Shown piece by piece: positions 23,979 through 33,300 of a stretch of DNA of 45,715 nt. Source of the DNA: Hydrogenophilus sp. (GTDB lineage Bacteria > Pseudomonadota > Gammaproteobacteria > Burkholderiales > Thiobacillaceae); NCBI GenBank assembly GCA_020725265.1, contig DYFK01000016.1, positions 1-45,715 on the forward strand, given 5' to 3'. The notes beneath the pieces are model-generated. The model was not told the origin of the DNA, did not search any database, and saw only the letters and a list, made by a program, of their open reading frames with translations. Numbering within the stretch: position 1 is the first letter of the stretch; each line of letters opens with the position of its first letter. The translations under genes were made by a program, and so were the position numbers.

Positions 23979-25504
23979 CGCCAGAACGGCGGCATGCGCG
24001 TCAGCCGCCGCCAGACCTCGGCGGAGACCGGATGCTGGCCGATGGCGCGGCTGGCCAGGATGCCGTCCAGGCGACCGGCCTCGAACGCCACCGCCAGCGT
24101 CGGCAGGCGCAATCCGCGCAGCAACTGCATGGCCATGTGCAGATCGTTGGCCTGGCCAAGCTCGTCCTGCAAGGTCGCCAGCGCCTTCAGGAAGCGCCCG
24201 ACGCCAGCCCTGGCGCCGCGACCGCCCGCCTTTTCGTGGAGCGGAGCCAGCGCGTCGGCGGCATAGCGCAGTTTCTTCGCGGCGATGCGCACCTCGTGCA
24301 AGCCCCCCGGGCCGTGCCGGCCGATGCCCTTGCCGAGCTTGCGCAGGTTCTTCCAGCGCCCGTCGAGGATGTCGGCGGACCAGGTCACGGCATCCAGCCC
24401 GCCGGTTTCCGGTGGCGTCATGAGATCCCGTCCGATGGCCAGCACCAGCCCGGTGAACGCCGGCGCCAGCAGCGCCGCGCGCGCTTCCCCGCGCGCGCGC
24501 GCGGCGGCCGCGTGGATGCGCGCGCGCAGGGTCTCGGCGGCGGCCAGCGCCGACGGCGTGTCCGCGCGACTGGCCGCCAGGATCGCCTCCAGATCCGGCC
24601 AGGTCTCGTGCAGGAACACATCCCAGTCGCGCGCCGGATTGAGCGCGCGCATCAGGCCGCGCAAGGGCGCGTCCCACGACGCCGGGCCGGCGAGCTTGCG
24701 ACGCAACGCCGCCGCCGCGCGCAGCCGGCGCGCGGCGATGCGCAACTGATGCAGGTATTCGATGTCCTCGTCGTGGTCCAGGAAACCCGGCAGATTGGCC
24801 ACCATCTGCGCCAGCGCCGCGCGCCCGATGCCGGCCCAGGCCTGGCCGGCCGGCTGACCGGGATCGAGCTCGACGCGCAGGCCGGGCGCGCCGGCGCGCA
24901 CCGGCGCGGCGACCGTGGCGCCGGCCAGCCGGTAGCCACGCTCGGCCTTGCCGCGCGGCTCGACGGTCAGGTGGATCTGGCCGAGCAGTTCGTCGGCCAG
25001 GTCGAACAGGAAATCCGGAGTACCGGCCTTCAGCTCGATCTCCACCTCGGCGATCGGCGAAGCGGCCTCGCCAGCGCGGATTTCCCCCAGATCGAGCGCC
25101 AGTTCGGCGACGGCGCCGGCGCGCTCGATCCGCCAGGCGGCGCGCCGGAACTCGGTGACGAACACCGGGCCGATCCGGCTGGTGTCGATGCCCGCCAGCC
25201 AGGTCAGGGCCTCGGGCGGCAATACCGCGAAATCCGGTTGGTTGCCGGCCACCGCCATTTCCCATTCCGGCCGGCTGGTGAGCGCGCCGACCGCGCGCGC
25301 TTCGGCCTTCAGCGTCTGCACCCAGTGATAACCGACCCGACGCAGACGGAAGGCGACACCGCGTTTCATCAACGCGAAGTCGGGGGTATCCAGATACTGG
25401 CTGAACAATTCACGCCGGCCCGGCCTGATACCGGCCAGCATGGGATGCCGGCGCAGACGCGCGGATTGACCGGCCTCCAGGCCGAACTTCATCTCGATTT
25501 CCAT
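23975..25504 (-). CDS. CYTH and CHAD domain protein (inorganic triphosphatase-like)
   Basis: A 509-residue protein. The N-terminal CYTH domain (about 1-200) opens with the metal-binding 'EIEMKF' pattern and contains further acidic/basic strand pairs ('SRPEWEMAV', 'AEVEIELKAG'). The CHAD domain (about 215-505) is helical with conserved His/Arg/Lys patches ('YLHQLRIAARRLRAA', 'HEVRIAAKKLRYAADAL') known to bind polyphosphate. It resembles E. coli YgiF, a triphosphatase. ATG 25504 is favoured by GGAAG five bases upstream; ATG 25516 is an alternative. It is head-to-head with ppk1, consistent with a polyphosphate-linked role. Confidence 0.88.
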   Translation of the reverse strand: MEIEMKFGLEAGQSARLRRHPMLAGIRPGRRELFSQYLDTPDFALMKRGVAFRLRRVGYHWVQTLKAEARAVGALTSRPEWEMAVAGNQPDFAVLPPEALTWLAGIDTSRIGPVFVTEFRRAAWRIERAGAVAELALDLGEIRAGEAASPIAEVEIELKAGTPDFLFDLADELLGQIHLTVEPRGKAERGYRLAGATVAAPVRAGAPGLRVELDPGQPAGQAWAGIGRAALAQMVANLPGFLDHDEDIEYLHQLRIAARRLRAAAALRRKLAGPASWDAPLRGLMRALNPARDWDVFLHETWPDLEAILAASRADTPSALAAAETLRARIHAAAARARGEARAALLAPAFTGLVLAIGRDLMTPPETGGLDAVTWSADILDGRWKNLRKLGKGIGRHGPGGLHEVRIAAKKLRYAADALAPLHEKAGGRGARAGVGRFLKALATLQDELGQANDLHMAMQLLRGLRLPTLAVAFEAGRLDGILASRAIGQHPVSAEVWRRLTRMPPFWR

Positions 25505-25534
25505 GAACGCTTCCATCCTCGAATCCGTCCGTCA

Positions 25535-25604
25535 CCGGCGGGCGATAGATCGCCGGCGCTTTTTGAGGTTAGCATCGTCGGGCTTTTTCCATGTTACAGC
25601 CCGA
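25535..25604 (+). promoter_or_regulatory. Two hairpins in the ppk 5' region
   Basis: CCGGCG (25535-25540) pairs with CGCCGG (25551-25556) and is followed by CTTTTT, a terminator-like shape. TCGGGCT (25578-25584) pairs with AGCCCGA (25598-25604) around a 13-base loop. No plus-strand gene lies upstream to be terminated, so the first may act as an attenuator in the ppk leader, or both may be protein-binding sites. No strong promoter hexamers are evident nearby. Confidence 0.35.
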
Positions 25605-25670
25605 TCTCCGGAACTTCCCATCACGCCATCCCTTCTCCCGTCCCATCTCCCGCCGCCACCGAGCCCCGAC

Positions 25671-27737
25671 ATGAGCCAGCCGACCGCCCACGACACCCTG
25701 ATCAACCGAGAACTGGGCATCCTCGAATTCAACCGGCGGGTGCTCGCCCAGGCCGAGGACGCGGCCACGCCACTGCTGGAGCGGCTGCGTTTCCTGTGCA
25801 TCTTTTCCAGCAACATGGACGAGTTCTTCGAGATCCGGGTCGCCGGCCTCAAGGAGCAGATCCGGCTGAATCCGCACCACACCGGGCCGGACGGCCTGAC
25901 CGCCCGCCAGGCCTACAAGGCGGTCGCCGGCGTCGCCCACGAACTGGTCGCGCGCCAGTATGAGCTGTTCAACAAGGACGTGCTGCCGGCGCTGGCGCAA
26001 CAGGACATCCGCTTCCTGCGCCGCACCCACTGGAACCCGGAGCAAGCCGACTGGATCCGCGCGTTCTTCTTCAACGAGCTGATGCCGGTGCTGACGCCGA
26101 TCGGCCTGGATCCCGCGCATCCGTTCCCGAACGTGCTCAACAAGAGCCTCAACTTCGCCGTCGAACTGTCCGGCAAGGACGCTTTCGGCCGCAATTCCAA
26201 CCGCGCCGTGGTGCAGGCGCCGCGCTCGCTGCCGCGCGTGATCCGGTTGCCGGCCGAGGTCGCCGGCTGCGAATACGGTTTCGTGTTCCTGTCGTCGATC
26301 CTGCACGCCCATGTCGGCGAGCTGTTCCCCGGCATGGAGGTGCAGGGCTGCGTGCAGTTCCGGGTCACCCGCAACTCCGACCTGTTCGTCGACGAGGAAG
26401 AGAACAAGAACCTGCGCGAGCAACTCCAGGGTGAACTGCCGCATCGCCACTTCGGCAACGCCGTGCGCCTGGAAGTGGCCGACAACTGTTCCGAGGAAAT
26501 GACCGATTTCCTGCTGCGTCAGTTCGGCCTGGGCCGCGACGATCTCTATCAGGTGCGCGGCCCGGTCAACCTGGTGCGCCTGATGGCGGTGCCCGACCGG
26601 GTCGACCGGCCCGATCTCAAGTTCACGCCGTTCACGCCCGGTCTGCCGCCCGCCCTGGCCCGAGAACCGGACCTGTTCAAGGCCATTGCCGCCGGTGACA
26701 TCCTGCTGCACCACCCGTTCCAGTCGTTCCAGCCGGTCATCGACTTCATCCGCCAGGCGGCGGAAGACCCGGATGTCCTGGCGATCCGCCAGACCGTGTA
26801 CCGCACCGGCACCGACTCCGAGCTGATGCGTCACCTGATCGCCGCCGCCCAACGCGGCAAGGAAGTCACCGCCGTGGTCGAACTGATGGCGCGTTTCGAC
26901 GAGGAAGCCAACATCAACTGGGCGGAACAGCTGGAAAAGGCCGGCGCCCATGTGGTCTACGGCGTGGTCGGCTACAAGACCCATGCCAAGCTGGCCCTGG
27001 TGGTGCGCCGCGAGAACGGCCGGCTCAGGCGCTACTGCCATCTCGGCACCGGCAACTACCACCCGCGCACCGCCCGGCTGTACACCGATTTCGGCCTGAT
27101 GACCTGTCACCCCGACCTGTGCCAGGACGTCAACGACGTGTTCATGCAGCTCACCGGCCTGGGCAAGGCGCATGAGCATTCGCTGCTGTTGCAGTCACCG
27201 TTCTCCATGCACCCGCGCATGATGCAGGCGATCCGCAACGAGACCGAGCGTGCCCGCGCCGGCGAGAAGGCGGCCATCGTCGCCAAGATGAACGCGCTGC
27301 TGGAACCGCGCGTCATCGCCGCGTTGTACGAGGCCTCCCAGGCCGGCGTCCAGATCGATCTGATCGTGCGCGGCGTGTGCGCGCTCAAGCCGGGCATCCC
27401 CGGTCTGTCCGAGAACATCCGGGTGCGCTCGGTGATCGGCCGTTTGCTGGAGCACCACCGCATCTTCTATTTCCTCAACGGCGGCCAGGAGGATGTCTGG
27501 CTGGCCAGCGCCGACTGGATGGACCGCAATTTCTTCCGGCGCATCGAGACCGGCTTTCCGCTGCTCGACCCCAAGCTCAAGCGCCGCGTCATCAACGAAG
27601 GCCTCAAGCCCTACCTGAAGGACAACACGCGCGCCTGGGAAATGCAGCCGGACGGCGCCTACCGCCGTCGGAGCCGGCGTGGCAAGGCGTTCGACGCCCA
27701 GGCCTTCCTGCTCGGACTGCTCGCCGCCAAGACCTGA
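25671..27737 (+). CDS. ppk: Polyphosphate kinase 1
   Basis: A 688-residue PPK1 of normal length. It starts at 'LINRELGILEFNRRVLAQA' like E. coli Ppk. His457 in 'CHLGTGNYHPRTARLYTDFG' is the autophosphorylated residue and His595 in 'RLLEHHRIF' the second catalytic His; the phospholipase-D-like fold residues around them are intact. It makes polyphosphate reversibly from ATP. ATG 25671 is the start; the upstream frame to 25503 is non-coding leader. Divergent from the CYTH-CHAD gene. No exopolyphosphatase (ppx) follows. Confidence 0.95.
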   Translation: MSQPTAHDTLINRELGILEFNRRVLAQAEDAATPLLERLRFLCIFSSNMDEFFEIRVAGLKEQIRLNPHHTGPDGLTARQAYKAVAGVAHELVARQYELFNKDVLPALAQQDIRFLRRTHWNPEQADWIRAFFFNELMPVLTPIGLDPAHPFPNVLNKSLNFAVELSGKDAFGRNSNRAVVQAPRSLPRVIRLPAEVAGCEYGFVFLSSILHAHVGELFPGMEVQGCVQFRVTRNSDLFVDEEENKNLREQLQGELPHRHFGNAVRLEVADNCSEEMTDFLLRQFGLGRDDLYQVRGPVNLVRLMAVPDRVDRPDLKFTPFTPGLPPALAREPDLFKAIAAGDILLHHPFQSFQPVIDFIRQAAEDPDVLAIRQTVYRTGTDSELMRHLIAAAQRGKEVTAVVELMARFDEEANINWAEQLEKAGAHVVYGVVGYKTHAKLALVVRRENGRLRRYCHLGTGNYHPRTARLYTDFGLMTCHPDLCQDVNDVFMQLTGLGKAHEHSLLLQSPFSMHPRMMQAIRNETERARAGEKAAIVAKMNALLEPRVIAALYEASQAGVQIDLIVRGVCALKPGIPGLSENIRVRSVIGRLLEHHRIFYFLNGGQEDVWLASADWMDRNFFRRIETGFPLLDPKLKRRVINEGLKPYLKDNTRAWEMQPDGAYRRRSRRGKAFDAQAFLLGLLAAKT

Positions 27738-27745
27738 ATCTCCGG

Positions 27746-27780
27746 CCGTCGCCGGCGGAAACTTCCACCGCCGACGACGG
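27746..27780 (+). terminator. Hairpin 3' of ppk (possible terminator without T run)
   Basis: CCGTCGCCGGCGG (27746-27758) pairs with CCGCCGACGACGG (27768-27780) with a single mismatch around a 9-base loop. It starts 8 bases after the ppk stop. The absence of a T run makes it a weak intrinsic terminator; it may instead protect the mRNA 3' end. Confidence 0.45.
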
Positions 27781-27818
27781 ACTATGACAATCCCGCGACT
27801 TCGTCCACTTTCGACCGT

Positions 27819-28265
27819 ATGACCATCCGACGCCCCACCCTGGCCACCCTGGCCGTGCTAGCCCTGCTCTCCTTCAACGCCTGCTCGCGCGACACGCCGC
27901 TCACGCTGAGCGCGCCGGAAGCGCTCGACAAGGCACGCAAGGGGGAAATCACCCTGATCGACATCCGCCGCCCGGAGGAATGGCGCCAGACCGGCGTCGC
28001 CGAAGGTGTCCGCCGCGTCAACATGATCCACCCGGCTGGCCCACAAGGCTTCATCGACGCGGTGTTGCGGGAGGTCGGCGGCCGGCGCGACGCGCCGATC
28101 GCGCTGATCTGCCGCACCGGCAACCGCACCGGCCAGATGCGGAAGTTCCTGGAGGCCCAGGGCTTCACGCAGGTCTACCACGTCGCCGAAGGCATGGCCG
28201 GCAGCGCCGCCGGCCCCGGCTGGATCCGGCGCGGACTGCCGGTGGAAAGCTGCGCGCGCTGCTGA
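27819..28265 (+). CDS. Rhodanese-like domain protein, possible lipoprotein
   Basis: A 148-residue protein. The N-terminus has a basic start, a hydrophobic core and 'LSFNAC', which would make Cys22 the lipidated residue, although Phe at -3 is atypical. The rest is a single rhodanese domain: 'LIDIRRPEEW', and the active-site loop 'LICRTGNRTGQM' with the catalytic Cys. It would handle sulfane sulfur in the periplasm or at the inner membrane face. The final 'ESCARC' adds two Cys that could be redox active. It lies 81 bases after ppk and converges with rlhA. Confidence 0.85.
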   Translation: MTIRRPTLATLAVLALLSFNACSRDTPLTLSAPEALDKARKGEITLIDIRRPEEWRQTGVAEGVRRVNMIHPAGPQGFIDAVLREVGGRRDAPIALICRTGNRTGQMRKFLEAQGFTQVYHVAEGMAGSAAGPGWIRRGLPVESCARC

Positions 28266-28280
28266 ACGCGACGTCGCCGG

Positions 28281-30230
28281 TCAGCCGGCGGCGCCCGGCC
28301 GGGTCCGGTAGAAGCGCAGCGGCGCGGTCTTCATCTCCTTCTCCCGCTGGCTGGCCACCGCGCGCTTGAGCCGGCCGACCACGTGCATCTCGCAGGCCTT
28401 GCAATCAAAACGCAGGGTCAGCACCTCGTCGCCGTTGACCAGATTGAGCGGCTCCGCCTTGATGGTGCCATGCACGCCGGTCACGCCCCGGGTCTGGCGC
28501 GGGCACAGACTCAGCGAGTAACGCACGCAGTGCCGGGTGATCATGAGCGGAACGTCGCCGGTTTCCTCGTGGCTCTCATAGGCGGCGGCGATCAGCTTGA
28601 CGCCATGGCGGGCATGAAAGTCGCGCGCCTTGGTGTTGAACACGTTGCCCAGGTAGGACAGGGTGTCCTCCGGATAGACGGCGGCGGGTTTCTCCGGCGC
28701 CCGCGACAGGCGTTCCAGGCCGGCCAGACGGGCCGATTCCAGGGCGGCGACGGCGTCGCGGCGTAGCTGGTTGATCGCCGAGGCGGGGATGAACCAGGGC
28801 TGGCTCAGGTCGAGCCGGATGTCGATGGGCGCGAAGATGGTCGCCCCCAGCTTGCCGAGGTTCTCGCGCAGGCCGGTCTCGGCGCGGGCGCCATCCCGGG
28901 CCGCCTCCTTCGCCAGCGTCAGGTTGGCGGTGGCGCCATGGCCATCCTCGTCGGTGAGCGTCAGGGCGAAGCCATCGGCGGTCTCGGCGAGACGCAGCCA
29001 GACGCCGATGCGGCGCTCGGCCGACTTCTTCTCCAGCACGCGCTGCCAGCTCATGTCCCGGTTGCGGTTGATTTCGGTGCCGGCGCGCAGATCCTTCAGA
29101 TCGGCGACGCGGTCCTTGGGCCGCACCCGCCAAAGGTTTTCGCCGACCCGCTCGGCCTCGTTGATCGCCAGCCCGACCAGATCGCGACGCAGATCGTGAT
29201 AGCAGAGGCCATCGCCGTTGTTGAGGTTCGCCCCGGTCTCGATCTCGACCCAGTCGGGGCCGACCTTGCTCACCCAGCCGATCGGCCGGCCCGGGTTCTT
29301 GGGGCTGTCGAAGGCACCGATGTCGTCCTGGCGGCCCCGCGTGAAATAGTCGGTGGCGCCCCGGTTGAAGTTCATCTCCGGGTCCGGTTCGAAGGTGAAG
29401 ACGCAGTGGCCGCTGGAGGCGCGCGCCAGTTCCGGCCGGCGGTCCAGGATTTCGTCCAGCAGTTTGCGGTAATGGGCGGTGACGTTCTTCACGTAGCCCA
29501 TGTCCTTGTAGCGGCCCTCGATCTTGAAGCTGCGGATGCCGGCGTCGATCAGCGCTTCCAGGTTGTCGCTCTGGTTGTTGTCCTTCAGCGAAAGCACGTG
29601 CTTGTCATGAGCGATGACGCGGCCTTTCGCGTCGGTCACGCGGTAGGGCAGCCGGCAGGCCTGGCTGCAATCGCCCCGGTTGGCGCTGCGCCCGGTCTGG
29701 GCGTGGCTGATGTAGCACTGGCCGCTGTAGGCGACGCACAGGGCGCCGTGGATGAAGAATTCCAGCGGCACCGTGGTGGCGGCGCGGACGGCGGCGATCT
29801 CGGCCAGGGTCAGCTCGCGCGCCAGCACCAGTTGCGAGAAGCCGACATCCTCGAGAAAGCGGGCCTTGGCCGGGGTACGGATGTCGCACTGGGTGCTGGC
29901 GTGGAGCTGGATCGGCGGCAGATCCAGTTCCAGCAGGCCCATGTCCTGCACGATCAGGGCGTCGACGCCGGCATTCCAGAACCGCCAGGCGAGGTCGCGC
30001 GCGGCCGCCAGCTCGTCGTCGCGCAGGATGGTGTTGAGGGTGGCGTAAATGCGCGCATGGTAGCGGTGGGCGTATTCGACCAGACCGGCGATGTCCGCCA
30101 CGCTGTTGTCGGCGCTGCTCCGGGCGCCGAACGACGGCCCGCCGATGTAGACGGCGTCGGCGCCGTGATTGACCGCCTCGATGCCGATCTCGGCGGTGCG
30201 GGCGGGGGCCAGGAGTTCCAGGGTATGCAC
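28281..30230 (-). CDS. rlhA: U32-family 23S rRNA hydroxylase RlhA
   Basis: About 649 residues, the size of E. coli RlhA (YdcP). 'ELLAPARTAEIGIEAVNHGA' and 'LKDNNQSDNLEALIDAGIRS' are U32 motifs, and the Cys set 'CVAYSGQCYISHA' plus 'NRGDCSQACRLPY' is the conserved Cys region of the hydroxylase group. In E. coli RlhA hydroxylates C2501 of 23S rRNA, with prephenate metabolism involved. GTG 30230 begins 'VHTLELLAPAR' but has no clear ribosome site; the frame continues open to 30311 so the start is uncertain. Old annotations call this family a collagenase-like peptidase. Confidence 0.88.
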   Translation of the reverse strand: MHTLELLAPARTAEIGIEAVNHGADAVYIGGPSFGARSSADNSVADIAGLVEYAHRYHARIYATLNTILRDDELAAARDLAWRFWNAGVDALIVQDMGLLELDLPPIQLHASTQCDIRTPAKARFLEDVGFSQLVLARELTLAEIAAVRAATTVPLEFFIHGALCVAYSGQCYISHAQTGRSANRGDCSQACRLPYRVTDAKGRVIAHDKHVLSLKDNNQSDNLEALIDAGIRSFKIEGRYKDMGYVKNVTAHYRKLLDEILDRRPELARASSGHCVFTFEPDPEMNFNRGATDYFTRGRQDDIGAFDSPKNPGRPIGWVSKVGPDWVEIETGANLNNGDGLCYHDLRRDLVGLAINEAERVGENLWRVRPKDRVADLKDLRAGTEINRNRDMSWQRVLEKKSAERRIGVWLRLAETADGFALTLTDEDGHGATANLTLAKEAARDGARAETGLRENLGKLGATIFAPIDIRLDLSQPWFIPASAINQLRRDAVAALESARLAGLERLSRAPEKPAAVYPEDTLSYLGNVFNTKARDFHARHGVKLIAAAYESHEETGDVPLMITRHCVRYSLSLCPRQTRGVTGVHGTIKAEPLNLVNGDEVLTLRFDCKACEMHVVGRLKRAVASQREKEMKTAPLRFYRTRPGAAG

Positions 30231-30314
30231 GGGACGGTTTGAAAACGTGGGAGGCGGATTGTCCGTCAGCCCGAAGCGCCGCGGAAGCCGCCCGACCTCC
30301 CCACTCCCCACTCA

Positions 30315-33300
30315 CTACCTGAACTTCCACTCGCCGATCGGTTCCGGCCTGCCGAACAGATAGCCCTGGAACGCGGCGCAGCCGTGCCGGCGCAGGAACT
30401 CGTGCTGTTCCGGCGTTTCCACGCCTTCGGCGACGACGCGCAGGCCGAGCGAATCGCTCATCGCCAGGATGGCGCGGACGATCGCGGCATCGCCCGGATC
30501 GACGGAAAGGTCGCGCACGAACGACTGGTCGATCTTCAACTGGTCGAGCGGCAGCCGCTTCAGGTAGGACAGCGAGGAATAGCCGGTGCCGAAATCGTCC
30601 ATCGAGAAACCGACACCGAGTTCGCGCAATGCCCGCATGCGCGCGATCACTTCCTCGACGTTTTCCAGCACCACGCTCTCGGTCAGTTCGAGCTTGAGCA
30701 GCGCCGGATCGATGTCGTGGCGCCGGATCGACTCGGCCACCCGAGCGACGAAATCGGGCTGGTGGAATTGCCGGCCGCTGACGTTGATGGCCAGCCTCAA
30801 GGTCCGCGCGCGTGGATCGGCCCGCCAGTCCCTGAGCTGGGCGCAGGCGGTATCCAGCACCCATTGGCCGATCGGCAGGATCAGGCCGGTTTCCTCCGCC
30901 AGCGGAATGAAGTGGGCGGGCGAAACCAATCCGTGATCCGGCCGCGACCAGCGCAGCAGGGCCTCGGCGCTGATGACGCGGCCCTCGCGGTCGACCTGCG
31001 GCTGGTAATACAGGCGCAATTCGTCACGTTCGATCGCGTGCCGCAACGCGGTCTCCAGCGCCGCCCGCGATTCGACGGCGGCCTGCATGGCCGGATTGAA
31101 GAAGCGCACGGTGTCGCGGCCGGCGCCCTTGGCCTGGTAGAGCGCGACGTCGGCCTGCTTGAGCAAGCCCTCGACCGGCGTGTCGAGGCCGCGAAACAGG
31201 GTCAGGCCGATGCTGGGCGTGCTGTGGTACTCCTGCTCCAGACCGTCCAGGACATAGGGCGCGTTGAGTTCGAGACGGATCTTCTCGGCGACCGCCTCGG
31301 CCTGGGTCGCCGCCGCGCGTTCGTCGCGTCCCAGCCCCTCCAGCGTCACCACGTACTCGTCGCCGCCCAGGCGGGCGACGGTATCGACCTGGCGCACGCC
31401 GGCTTCCAGCCGGCGCGCGACCTCGATCAGCAGACGATCGCCGACATCGTGGCCGCGGGTATCGTTGAGCGTCTTGAAATGGTCCAGATCGAGCATCAGC
31501 ACGGCGCCATATTCCTGGCCGCGGTCGCTGGCGATCAGGGCCTGACCGAGACGGTCGAGCAACAGATGTCGGTTGGGCAGGCTGGTGAGCGAGTCGAAAT
31601 AGGCCAGATGGTGAATCCGTGCCTCCGCCGCCTTGCGCGCGCTGATGTCGCGCACGGTCACGCGCCGGCCCCGATAGCGGCCATCCGGGTCGAACACCGG
31701 CCGGCAGGTATGCGTGACCCAGAGGCTGTCGCCCTGCTTGCGGACGATGCGCATGTCCAGTTCGTCGACGTCCCGACTGGCCGATTCGGGCAGATGGGCA
31801 TGCACGTGACGCTCCCACAGATGCCGGTCCTCGGGATGGACGATGGCGTCGATCAGCTCGGGATTGCGCTCGAAATCCTCCACCCGATAGCCGGTGACGC
31901 GCTCGACCGAGGGCGTCATGTAATGGAACCGGCCATCCGGCAAGACCCAGTATTCCCAGTCGTGGGTCCAGTCCACCATGGTATGGAACTTGATCTCGCT
32001 GTCGCGCAGCTCCTGCTCGGCCCGCTTGCGCTCGGTGATGTCCTCGCCGGCGCTGAGGCTGCCGATCACCGTGCCGTCGTCGGCGCGCAGCACGCTGTTG
32101 TGCCAGGCGATCAGGCGCGTTCCGCCATCGCGCGCGCGTACCGCGTTCTCGTAGTACTCGGCGCCGGCCATGTCGGCGGCCAGGGCCTTGACGAATACCG
32201 CGCGGACGTCCTCGGCGCCATCGTCCTCGGGCAGACAGACCGAGAACCAGTCGCGGCCGAGCAATTCGGCTTCGCTGTAGCCAAGCAGCTGGCAGCCCTT
32301 GCGGTTGATCTGGGTGACGCGGCCGTCGCGGTCGAGCGCGACGATGATCGCCTCGACCGTGTCGAGATAGTTCTGGCTGCGATCGCGTGCCTCGCGCAGC
32401 GCGCGCAGGGCCTCGCGCTGCTCGTGCTCGGCCGCCGCCCGCGCCGCCAGGATGCGCAGGTTGGCCTGCGCCAGATCACCATCTTCCAGCGGCGCGCGAG
32501 TGATCCCGACGATCAGGCCGATGGCGCCGCCGGCGCTGTCGACCAGGGGTTCGCCGACATAGCTTTCGGCGCCGAGGCTGGCCAGATCGGCGTCTTCCGG
32601 ATACAGGTCGCGCACGCCGGAGCCGATGCAGCGTCGGACCAGCGCCACGACTTCCGCGCATGGCGTCGATTCGAGCGCGTAGCCGGTCCTTTCGACGGCG
32701 CCGCCATCCAGCCAGGCCGCCAGGATTTCCACCCTGCCGCGATCCGGTGACAACAGGCCGACATGGACGTAATCGAAGCGCAGGGTTTCCGCCGCGAAGC
32801 GGACCAGATCCGGGAAGAAAGCCTCGCCGCGCGCGCCGGAGACGAACCCGGCGGTGGCTTCGAGCGCGGCCTGGGCACGCTTTCGCGGCGTCACGTCGGT
32901 GACGACGCCATCCAGCCAGACCGCTTCCCCGGTGGCGTCATAAGTGGCCTGGCCGCGTTCAAGTACCCAGCGGATGCCGCCGTTGGCGTGACGGATGCGA
33001 TATTCGACCTGGTAGGGGCGATGCCTGGCGACCGCTTCCCGGATGCCTCCGCCGGCTGCGCCGACATCGTCTGGATGGATGACGTCGGCATAGAGAAGCG
33101 CGTGATCCCCAAAGAAATCCGAGCTTGGATAGCCGCACAGGATCTCTACGTAATCGCTCAGGAACAGGAGCGTCCAGTTCCCATCCAGCTTGCAGCGGTA
33201 CACCGCGCCGGGAATGTTCTGCACCAGCGCCCGGAAATTCCGCTCGCTTTCGCGCAGGGCGGACTCGCGCTGCTGCATGGCGGCGGCCATGTGGTTGAAG

